NCBI RefSeq assembly: GCF_019097595.1
Contig: NC_080723.1
Span: 14,700,511-14,764,510, forward strand
Reading direction: 5' to 3'
Source: Hemibagrus wyckioides
Taxonomy: Eukaryota; Chordata; Actinopteri; Siluriformes; Bagridae
DNA length: 64,000 nucleotides
The position numbers were made by a program, and so were the translations under genes. Every line of letters begins with the position of its first letter. Position 1 is the first letter of the stretch. Below are positions 57,401-64,000 of the stretch, piece by piece. The notes under the pieces are model-generated. The model made no database searches. It saw only the letters and a program-made list of their open reading frames with translations, and was not told where the DNA came from.

Positions 57401-60400
57401 GATAACTGGGGCTTTTTATTTCAAGAGATTATTGAGTAAGCGGTATGTGGGAATGTTTGTGATGCAATAAAACACGTATTGTAGTTTAGTTTCACAAATG
57501 AAAGTTGGGGAATTTTTGAACATTAAAAAATGTCTTTTTTAATCCACAGCCAAATAATATTAGGAACAATCAGAATGACAGTGCTCATTTTTAAGTGATG
57601 CCATGGTGGTATATTATTGCTGTGACACTTAACAAGGCAGGAACAATTTGCTGGTCAAATCTACCGGTGAATTCCTACAGCATTTCATGTAATTACAGTA
57701 TCATTAACTTAATTACAGAGCAGACAACAATTATTGCTTTTGAATGTGCATAGATAAGAATTATATAGAAATACATAATTCTACGTTTTCAACCTGAAGT
57801 ATGAGTCAGCAGCTAGACATCAGTATTTTATTGTTGGATGGACTGCTGGGAGAAATCTAGGATATTATCTGATTTTCAGATAGTATTTGCCTCACATTTA
57901 CCAGAACCCTTTGTATAAATAACAACATTAAAGTCATTGCCATGGAGCACAAAATTCCCCCAAATAAACACACCCTTCTCCTGTTCTTATAAAGACTACA
58001 GATAAGGATAGCTCAGATTAAAATTGTGTAACCGTTCCAAGATAATGTACAAAGCACAACTGTAACTCAGTGTTGAAAAACGGTGAAAAAGAATCTGCTT
58101 TAGACAAGTTTGGGTTTTACACGCTCTGGTCACATGGGACTAGTCAATAGTCAGGTCTGTAGAGGGGATTTCTCATGTTTCAATATACACTTTCCCAAAT
58201 GTCTTCTGATTACAACACACATACATGCATGCAGTTCCTCTCCTTCTTTAAACGGTCCATAATTAGCCATGATTACTCACTGCCGGTTCTGAAGTAAATA
58301 ATGCTCTCTGATTTGAGTTGTTGGCCATAATCGTAAACATCTCCTGTAAAGAGGTTTTAGTTTACGGTGCTTGGACTTTTCCATTTATGGATGTCACTTC
58401 ACATGAACACAGTCTTAGATCTTGTGGGCTGATTACTAGTTCATCACTAAGATGTACCAGAAGGAAAGGGATATGCTTATAAAGATAAAGTTCAGTTATA
58501 AACAGCAGCACCATTCTGGATTTTTGCTACACTAAACTTCTAATTGAATATCAGGTCAGCACAGGCAGCACAGTTTATAGTGAAGTAAAGGTTCAGACTG
58601 CTGTTAATTTTTTGCACACACCCTCCTGCATATTTAAATAAGCTCACAAGACCAACGAATTCACATGTAAATGTGATCAAATTGGCATGAAGTAAAAGTA
58701 ATGCTAGCAAAAATACGGTGTGTTTTGTATCCATGGTCTTTTTTTCATCAGTGACTTCCCGTGAATCTTAATCATGTTCGGTCTGACTGCTGCTTTACCT
58801 AAAAAAAGGGGGAAAATATTTTCCTGTATTGCCATAGCAAAGAGTACACAAACAGTAATGGTTAAACTTTGCATGGTATCAACTCTGTGACTCAGCACAC
58901 CTTTCAGTTTTACTTTTACTTTTGTCTTTGTCCTGAGAGTCAGGAGGTAAAAGAAACACCTAGACTTAAATTTCTTACTCTTGTATATACACACGTTCCC
59001 TATTAGTTTTACTGTAGTTACTGATCGATATATAGCAGTTACTAAGCAAAATATTTTATATGAACAACTGAAAAATACTCTAAGACACACTATATGGCCA
59101 CAATTATTTGGACACCTGACAATCACACTAATATGTCATTTATCCCCTAACTCTTGCCACAAAATTGGAGGCACACAATTTGATAGGATTTATCTATCCT
59201 GTAGCATTACAGTTTTTCTTCACTGGAACTGAGGACTAAACTTGTTCCCTGTGCACCAAATGAGGTTGATGAAAACTTGGACTGCACCCAGGTCTTCCCA
59301 CCCAATATCATTTCCTCATTGATGCTTACAACCATGCCCCAGAATCTAGTGAAAAACTTTCCCAAAAGAGTGAAGGTTATTATAACAGTAAAGTGAGGTT
59401 TAAATAAGAAACAGCATATCCTAAATCATCACACATGGTTATGAGGGTTAGGTGTCTACAAACATTTGGCCATGTAGTTCATTTTAACTGAGGATCACAG
59501 CCAAACATCATCACCATCATCAATCAGGCTATTTCTTGTGAAACTGTATGGATTTCACTATTGTGTTATTCTTACCACTGTGTAAATCGTGTCCCTTATT
59601 AACTCAATGCAGGGCACTGCATTTTATTTTTAAATATAGGACAAGGGAGCAGTGACAACTTTATACAGCACGTAGCAGCCAACAAACTGAGCAAAGTCTG
59701 GAACACACTGTGTGGAAATCACACTTAACTAACAAAGTTCTTTAGGCCTACTGACTGGTTGCTCCTTAAACAACAGGAACTTTACAAGCTCTTACCCAAG
59801 GCAAGGTTAAAAAGTAAGTACAATAATTTGCACTTGTCAACTGCTAGATTCCAATCACAGCAATATCATCTGGGTTTCCCCAGCAAACCACACATATGCT
59901 ACTTGCAACTGGATTTTCACTTTCTATTTAGCTGTCACAGGTTAGATAATATATCACATCCCTACTAAAAGATCCCAACATTACACAAATACAAAGTTTG
60001 TGAGTTGCATGCTGCATCATGTGGTGTTTTGTGGTTTATTGATCTGGTTCTTACCAGGGCAGGTGTCTAAATACTGCTGGCCATCCTGTATGGGATTCTC
60101 TGGTATTGACAGCGGGGAGTCTGCACAAAGCTGTTCTCTGTGCTGCCAACGTCTCAGCTGCATCTGCTGGAGCCAGTACATCTTAGCATCTCTGTTTGCT
60201 GCCTACAAAACAAATGCTTTTTACTGAGACACAGTGCAGCTGTTCACTTAGTCAGATTAAGCGCATAAGCATATAAGCGAGTGAACAGTATAATATATCC
60301 TTGTTACGTAATACAGTAAAAATGTGGAAAATTTAGCATTACTGAAAACTCGACTCAAGTTAATTATTCTATTAGATATTCCCTTACAAAATGTTGCTAA

Positions 60401-62247
60401 CTTGTTTTACAGACATTGCCATAATATTAAAGTTTCGATATAATAACATGAAAATCTTGAAAGAAACTTCTCCATCCTAATCATCAATTTAATTACTGCA
60501 TAAAACTCATTTTAAAACAACACACTGATTAAGTCATTTACCCTGTTTTTCTCCTTATAGCATTTTTTTTGCATTTTCTCACCACCACATGCTTTCTGTC
60601 ACGTTCCACGACAATAATTCACATGCTGTTGTGCCTGTGTGTTAATATTTAAATGATCATGAATCATGAGAAAATTGCTGTGTGCTTCTTTGTTTCATTC
60701 TATATTAACAGGACAAGATTTGCTAACCAAATTAGTCAAAGGGAGTGTCGATTATCGTCATGCTAGGCAACAGCATGTTGTAACGTAGCAGACAAAACAG
60801 ACATGAATCCAAGGGCATTTGTCATTCCAAACATGACAAATAAAACATTATGAATCAGTGAATTAGTGCCCATAAAGTGGTACATATTTCTTCTGAAAAT
60901 GACACACTGTGTAAAAGAAGAGACCTAAAGATATTGTGATAACAGTGGTCCTTAAAGATTCAAAGACATACCCTAGAGTAGCTTGTCCATGACTAGTACT
61001 GTACTTAATCCTTGTTTAGTAGCTTTTTTTAAAAGTACATACAATATATTAAATAGGAAATAAATCAAAACCATGTGTGCTGTTTTAGGAATATAAGACA
61101 ATGGTTGAAGAGCTTTATTCCTCTTATAATCACACATAATCGCATCTCATAATCTCATAATCGCACTTCATCAATACTTAAAATTGTTATTCATTAATGA
61201 ACATCAGTATATATTCTGTTTATAGTTACATTTCATGCTTGAAATATCCGCAACACAAGTTAGTTCCTGTTACCAATTATAACAGAAGCGCCAGTGTAAG
61301 CAGTTGTTCTCTTGTCAGCATCTTTTGTCTCTCTCGTGTCAAGTTAGACAAAAGGAATCAGAAATAAGCATATCATTTACAACAAACAGGAATGCTCTAT
61401 CCTGAAGACTTTACTGTGATGGAAAACTTACTGACTGACAGTGGCAAAGAACTGACACTGGAGACTGCCTCCAAACATCTTCAATAAATGACTCTTTACA
61501 GAAAACTATATAACCAACAATACACCAGTTAAATAACACCAATTAAAATAAGTCATTTATTATGGCTTAGATTATGTGGCATGTCACTAGACGGTATATA
61601 GAAATATGGGCTGCTATTATAGAAACAATAATATGCATGAGAATGCATTTATAAATATAAGCTCTGGCACTACTGCTTAAAATTAATCAACACCCTCTGA
61701 GAATTCAGTCACGCTGTGCTATTAATAACAATAACATACATTAAAGCTCGGACACACATAATGAATGTAAGCATACCTTAAGTATGAAAGTGCGCTCAGG
61801 TGTCTGAATGTGGAAGGTTCCCTCTTCTCCATGCAGTGGGTAGCTGAATGTGGCATTGCGTAGCTCCACTTTGCCAAGAGGGTTAATGTCCTGTGCAGTG
61901 CGGTAATAAAACAACTGACACTTCTTCTCCTCGTAGGTGAACCAGCGATATTTCCAGGCTTTCAGTGGCCCAGCTTGCTTGTGAAGGTATCCACAAAGCT
62001 TAGTTTCTGAGGAGTCTCTTAGACAGACAGCTGTGCTCTCAGACTTTGGAACGACGACCTGAGCTCCCGGCTTTCCCTCATCCCTTGTGGACAGACCCAT
62101 CGTGTCTGTGTGTGTTTCCTCCAGAATCTCCACTACACTGGCCCTCTCTCCTTCTGCTCCTTCGGTATGTGTCTCTGTCAGAAGGGGAAGTGGCTGAGAC
62201 ATGTCAGCACAATTGGGATTTCCTTTGCAGCCACCCTCTCCCTCCAT
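43143..62247 (-). CDS. tbc1d2: tbc1d2 (Armus), Rab7 GTPase-activating protein, 14 coding exons, 987 aa
   Basis: TBC1D2 speeds GTP hydrolysis on Rab7 and links Rac1 and autophagy signals to late endosomes and cadherin turnover. Minus-strand exons in order: 62247-61777, 60202-60055, 58343-58281, 54287-54170, 53969-53845, 53412-53168, 52289-51897, 49476-49366, 48417-48245, 47847-47347, 46603-46483, 46382-46197, 44643-44522 and 43329-43143. They join in frame to 2,964 bases. The PH domain spans about 83-180 (LCGYLHKQ, KYRWFTYEEKKCQLFYY). The coiled coil is about 375-605 (ELVWLLHKALEAAQLEKRA, DDMEAYKTQNKFLNSEIYQL). The TBC domain is about 684-910, with the arginine finger R742 in IQLDLHRT and the glutamine finger Q779 in YCQG. 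Human TBC1D2 is 928 residues; the extra length lies mainly between PH and coiled coil. The start follows an acceptor directly, so a noncoding exon must precede it. Confidence 0.96.
43330..44521 (-). other. tbc1d2: tbc1d2 intron 13
   Basis: AT-rich. A SINE 3' tail lies at about 44364-44440 (tgtatcctgcctttatgccc, gataagtggtacagacaatg). Nothing else is recognised. Confidence 0.7.
44364..44440 (+). repeat. SINE family 2, 3' tail fragment
   Basis: Short fragment with gcctttatgcccgatgacgc and ggataagtggtacagacaat followed by gaaatgaaatgaaa. Confidence 0.55.
44522..44643 (-). CDS. tbc1d2: tbc1d2 coding exon 13
   Basis: VLFRYALAIFKYKEEDILKI and EIYQYLRFFTKT: end of the TBC domain. Donor GGCAG|gtgagg. 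Confidence 0.97.
44644..46196 (-). other. tbc1d2: tbc1d2 intron 12
   Basis: AT-rich. Contains ggggtgccaataattttacc and gggtgccaatatttttgctt at about 45397-45540, a phrase seen at ends of Tc1-like elements in fish, and the (GATA)n tract at 45989-46066. No exon is seen. Confidence 0.65.
45989..46066 (+). repeat. (GATA)n microsatellite
   Basis: About 19 clean GATA units. Confidence 0.97.
46197..46382 (-). CDS. tbc1d2: tbc1d2 coding exon 12
   Basis: EKLPRLVAHFEEYSVDVSLV, TFNWFLVVFVESLPSDILLK and VWDAFLYEGTK: core TBC motifs, nearly the same as in mammals. Intron 11 before it is only 100 bases (46383-46482). Confidence 0.97.
46483..46603 (-). CDS. tbc1d2: tbc1d2 coding exon 11
   Basis: LAAIALLVLQSEEEAFWCLV in the TBC domain. 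The acceptor is preceded on the minus strand by a (GT)n run. Confidence 0.97.
46604..47346 (-). other. tbc1d2: tbc1d2 intron 10
   Basis: Begins with a (CA)n run (46609-46632, plus strand). No other feature is recognised. Confidence 0.8.
47347..47847 (-). CDS. tbc1d2: tbc1d2 coding exon 10
   Basis: The largest internal exon (501 bases): EYDEYGFKIVPDYEVEDMKL, then the start of TBC (RAGVPRQYRPCVWRWMV), the arginine finger in RQIQLDLHRT, and SWQNPAVGYCQGLNR with the glutamine finger. Both catalytic residues are kept, so GAP activity is expected. Confidence 0.98.
47848..48244 (-). other. tbc1d2: tbc1d2 intron 9
   Basis: About 400 AT-rich bases with no feature. Confidence 0.8.
48245..48417 (-). 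CDS. tbc1d2: tbc1d2 coding exon 9
   Basis: CAYLEASNCQMESRYLGVLR, then a coiled helix to LRFNTVR. Acceptor tatcag, donor CAG|gtaaaa. Confidence 0.96.
48418..49365 (-). other. tbc1d2: tbc1d2 intron 8
   Basis: No recognised element. Confidence 0.75.
49366..49476 (-). CDS. tbc1d2: tbc1d2 coding exon 8
   Basis: DDMEAYKTQNKFLNSEIYQL: the conserved coiled-coil stretch. Donor AAG|gtgaga. Confidence 0.97.
49818..51257 (-). mobile_element. Tc1/mariner-type transposon, full-length ends, broken transposase
   Basis: The ends are inverted repeats: CACTACTCACAAAAAGTTAA on the left, and on the right the reverse complement of TACTACTCACAAAAAGTTAA, with likeness extending over about 45 bases. Both ends are flanked by TA (49816-49817 and 51258-51259), the Tc1/mariner target. 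The 1,440-base body encodes on the minus strand a DDE-type transposase: FIFMDDNASAHQ (second catalytic Asp) and LSPDLNPIENLWD (final acidic residue). The longest open part is 167 residues (50516-50013). The N-terminal half lies in other frames further up, so the gene is frameshifted and the copy cannot move itself. Confidence 0.92.
50013..50516 (-). pseudogene. Tc1-like transposase, C-terminal part (frameshifted gene)
   Basis: Residues of the DDE domain: GGVTVWAGVS, FMDDNASAHQRH and PDLNPIENLWDQLSRRVEAR. A typical Tc1 transposase is about 340 residues; the N-terminal DNA-binding half, with readable DNA up to about 50930, is out of frame with this part. Confidence 0.9.
51897..52289 (-). CDS. 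tbc1d2: tbc1d2 coding exon 7
   Basis: 131 codons of coiled coil: HKALEAAQLEKRACAQYLAA, VKLLMEKNQAKQEVIVKLSE. Donor AAG|gtgggc, acceptor gttag. Confidence 0.97.
52290..53167 (-). other. tbc1d2: tbc1d2 intron 6
   Basis: AT-rich. A possible MITE relic at about 52616-53044 has weak inverted ends (tagggatgtaacaat and tattactcaaccctaa). Nothing else is recognised. Confidence 0.5.
53168..53412 (-). CDS. tbc1d2: tbc1d2 coding exon 6
   Basis: A Ser/Pro-rich linker (ASPVQTPPSSSDLPPEVE), a basic patch (NGKHRKGN) and the start of the coiled coil (LSRLKQENLTLATEVQAQK). Frame joins to ELVWLLHKALEAA without a gap. Confidence 0.95.
53413..53844 (-). other. tbc1d2: tbc1d2 intron 5
   Basis: About 430 bases, with no feature recognised. 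Confidence 0.8.
53845..53969 (-). CDS. tbc1d2: tbc1d2 coding exon 5
   Basis: Linker region with low conservation (VHSFLIRRPCMEVGRSVFWA). Support comes from both splice sites (ttacag and CAA|gtaagc) and from keeping frame with exons 4 and 6. Confidence 0.88.
54170..54287 (-). CDS. tbc1d2: tbc1d2 coding exon 4
   Basis: NFLPIVKIPSGLVGVEAANV and LNMSIKHPLIEIQ correspond to the mammalian PVKTPPGLVGVAAAL and NISLKHLGTEIQ. Donor ATACA|gtgagt. Confidence 0.95.
54405..54467. repeat. (AT)n microsatellite
   Basis: A clean AT run of about 60 bases. Confidence 0.95.
55155..55525 (+). repeat. tRNA-like SINE, near full length
   Basis: Head ggcagcacagtggcttagtg (box A) and ggttcaaatcccaggttc (box B), then ctttctgtgtggagcttgca, ggtttcctcccacagtccaa, ctgcaatggactggtgatct, ctgggataggctccagcaga and a tail with atggatggatag. 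It is the best-kept SINE in the window. The tRNA-like head lacks a cloverleaf, so it is not a tRNA gene. Confidence 0.85.
57105..57245 (+). repeat. tRNA-derived SINE, family 1, degraded
   Basis: gggcaagtggttaaggccat, gagttcaaatcccatcttcc (box B), then ccctaaccttcaaatgctta and gttgtatcccttctaaatgg. Confidence 0.6.
58281..58343 (-). CDS. tbc1d2: tbc1d2 coding exon 3 (63 bases)
   Basis: Encodes GDVYDYGQQLKSESIIYFRT, which I cannot align with the mammalian protein. It is supported by acceptor cctctttacag, donor GGCA|gtgagt, and phase 1 on both sides, so it keeps frame between exons 2 and 4 and could also be skipped. It may be an optional exon. Confidence 0.72.
58344..60054 (-). other. tbc1d2: tbc1d2 intron 2
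   Basis: Holds a Tc1-like relic at about 59085-59480; nothing else is recognised. Confidence 0.75.
59085..59480 (+). mobile_element. Tc1-like non-autonomous element with terminal inverted repeats
   Basis: The left end (cactatatggccacaattatt, then tggacacctgacaatcaca) is mirrored at the right end by ggtgtctacaaacatttggc and catgtagt. Inside are cttcactggaact, gaatctagtgaaaaactttc and aagagtgaaggttattataa, the first and last parts of the transposase relic; the catalytic centre is missing. It is the same family as 7480-7905. Confidence 0.75.
60055..60202 (-). CDS. tbc1d2: tbc1d2 coding exon 2
   Basis: C-terminal helix of the PH domain: AANRDAKMYWLQQMQLRRWQ, matching mammalian MLYWLQQLQMKRW. 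Donor CCTG|gtaaga. Confidence 0.97.
60203..61776 (-). other. tbc1d2: tbc1d2 intron 1 (between coding exons 1 and 2)
   Basis: AT-rich, with no recognised element. Confidence 0.7.
61777..62247 (-). CDS. tbc1d2: tbc1d2 coding exon 1 (start codon)
   Basis: Encodes residues 1-157: an acidic, Thr/Ser-rich head of about 80 residues, then the PH domain from LCGYLHKQAGPLKAWKYRWF. The acceptor tttttttgccag abuts the ATG at 62247, so the start codon is the first codon of the exon. Donor CTTAAG|gtatgc. Confidence 0.95.
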
Positions 62248-62909
62248 CTGGCAAAAAAAAATACAGAAAAAAAAAAGTTCAGCACAACAGTGTCGAATGG
62301 GTCATTGTCTAGGCTATATTTACACCACACAAGCAACAATTCATGCCTTATTTCAAGAGAACAGAGAAAATGGGTAGCATTTAACCAGGTAAAGTTATGT
62401 CATGACCTAGGCTTTAGAAATCATTTGTGTAGCCTCAAAGACAGAACCTATTGTGAATATGTTATGTTAATATGTAATGTTTTCTTCCAGTCCTGCTGAT
62501 AAGCGTGTACCGTTTGTAATGATCAGCGATTAGAGAAGTATAGGATCTTTATATTTGTTTTTTTGTCTTTTTATGTTTTGTCTTTTTAATTGTCTATGTA
62601 TTTATGATGCTATGATTTGTAGAGCTCTCACTGATGTTAAATTGTTGTATAGAATAGTTGCTAAATTATTACATATAAGTGACAAGACTTGAGTATAAAA
62701 TGTTTGATTTTCTATAAGGGGGGTCAGAAATGAAGAATACAATGGAGAAATTTTCTATAAGCTTCGCTGTTACTGATGACTCGAAGAAAAAGAATCGATA
62801 CGCGTAACGCGATTTGTTCAAAGGAATCGAATCAGTAAATTGACTCCAAACAGCTTCTGAATGCCAGTTGTATAGTGGGTGGTGTAATGCGTAATGCAAT
62901 GTCTTTAGA

Positions 62910-62982
<73 letters not shown>

Positions 62983-63305
62983 AACTGAAAGAAATCAACC
63001 GGAGCTACCAATCAAGGAATCATCTTCAGTCGTTCACTGATGAAGTCGTATAAATCTATGTATATATGCATATACATATTAAAAAAAAATAAAATCAGGC
63101 AATACACTCTTGATCACACAACAGCCTGTGTTTCATTGACAAGTCTAGGTTTCGTTTAAAACATAAATCTCATCCGAGACCACCTCGGACCCAACACAAC
63201 CGAGATTAGGAGTTCATTGATTTTACAGTTTGTTGTTACAGATGCAAAATAAAGACATTTCCATGCTTTGGAAGTTGTAAATCTTATCAAAAAGTCACTA
63301 CTAAC
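62248..63305 (-). other. tbc1d2: tbc1d2 5' intron
   Basis: Contains an (AT)n tract at 62909-62978 and no other recognised feature. Confidence 0.55.
62909..62978. repeat. (AT)n microsatellite
   Basis: A clean AT run of about 70 bases, the longest in the window. Confidence 0.95.
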
Positions 63306-63600
63306 CTGTTGTTAGGACACTTCTCGTTCCTTCCTTTCCTAATAGTTAGAGGGAAAATCCTGAGCTCGTGTTCCACTTCCTTAGCATACTGCCCCTTGGA
63401 TTGGTGCTTAAATCTCCCAAAGGCGAGTCTGAGCCTTAAGGCTGAGTAGCGTTTAGACTTGTCTCTGTTTGGAGCAGGAAGAAACCTGCGTCTGTATGGC
63501 TGTCTTTCTCTCACCCTGTGCCCATGTGTTGTGAAGTGTGCGGCTGTGTGCCAGTTAGTGTACTTCACCCAGATACAGTGTGGACTAAACTTGATATGCA
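63306..63600 (-). other. tbc1d2: candidate tbc1d2 noncoding exon 1
   Basis: The minus strand has a donor ACAACAG|gttagt at 63306/63305, and the stretch above it is richer in GC than its flanks. An open frame of 93 codons across it has no recognised relatives. A rival donor, TGAGAG|gtaagt, lies at 63803/63802 and would give an exon above 63803 instead. Which one feeds the 62247 acceptor cannot be told. Confidence 0.35.
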
Positions 63601-64000
63601 GCCTTTAAGGATAAAGGAAACCTTCAAGTCAGGAATGAAAGCATGAATATAATAGAGTAAGTTATTAATTCGGGCGTATGTGTAAACGCGCATGATTACA
63701 TTTGAGCGGAACAGCATGTGATTGGCGTTTTATTCGCATGAAATATCTGGCTGAACCGGTTGACTGTACAACATAGAAAACATGCACAAAATAGGAACTT
63801 ACCTCTCATACAATGTCCGTGTACTGAGTTCACTATTGACATGTGGTCAGTCTCCCTCCTGAGTTTATAATTAACCTTCTGATTTTCCACAGAAGAGTGT
63901 TCATATGTTTGCTTTACATCTTTATATTTGCTTCAGATGTATATATAGTTTTTGTTATTTCTGAAAATAAGCTACAGTCTCTTACAAAGTATGCAAAGAG
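63601..64000. other. right end of window, upstream of tbc1d2
   Basis: AT-rich; carries the rival donor at 63802-63801 (minus). No other feature is recognised. Confidence 0.4.

Larger units (their letters stand above)
54288..58280 (-). other. tbc1d2: tbc1d2 intron 3
   Basis: This 4 kb intron holds an (AT)n tract, a full SINE at about 55155-55525, and a family-1 SINE at about 57105-57245. No exon is seen on either strand. Confidence 0.75.

Overview
This window reads as nuclear DNA of a teleost fish. The genes are split by introns, most with GT-AG borders. The intergenic and intronic DNA is AT-rich and full of dinucleotide, tri- and tetranucleotide repeats, tRNA-headed SINEs and several families of decayed Tc1-like transposons with TA target sites. 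The SINE and Tc1 families look like those common in otophysan fishes such as catfish, but that narrower placement is recall and inference only.

Three genes can be built exon by exon. (1) Positions 1-3.7 kb hold the 5' end of abca1 on the minus strand: the start-codon exon is cut by the left edge, with a 3.4 kb intron, a noncoding first exon and a core promoter. The promoter has a TATA box and a DR4 element that matches the known LXR/RXR site of the mammalian ABCA1 promoter. (2) Positions 10.7-40.6 kb hold slc44a1 (choline transporter-like protein 1, CTL1) on the plus strand, in 16 coding exons giving 672 residues, with a long 3' UTR. (3) Positions 43.1-62.2 kb (plus an upstream noncoding exon) hold tbc1d2 (Armus, a Rab7 GAP) on the minus strand, in 14 coding exons giving 987 residues, with PH, coiled-coil and TBC parts. 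In all three models every exon junction keeps frame.

abca1 and slc44a1 stand head to head, as in mammals, about 7 kb apart. That intergenic stretch holds a CpG-rich block with CACGTG and TGACGTCA motifs near 6.3 kb, a second GC-rich block near 9.2 kb, and a cluster of Tc1-like relics near 7.5-8.2 kb. slc44a1 and tbc1d2 are tail to tail, with another Tc1-like relic between their poly(A) signals; this neighbour differs from the mammalian order as I recall it. The genes share a theme of membrane lipid and endosome handling: lipid efflux, choline uptake for phosphatidylcholine, and Rab7 control of late endosomes.

No undescribed multi-gene system, CRISPR array, RNA gene or virus was found. The points most worth a second look are a decayed second copy of slc44a1 exon 8 lying in intron 6, a GC-AG intron in slc44a1, an open hydrophobic read-through into slc44a1 intron 15, the conserved DR4 site of abca1, and a nearly complete Tc1-like element with intact ends but broken transposase inside tbc1d2.
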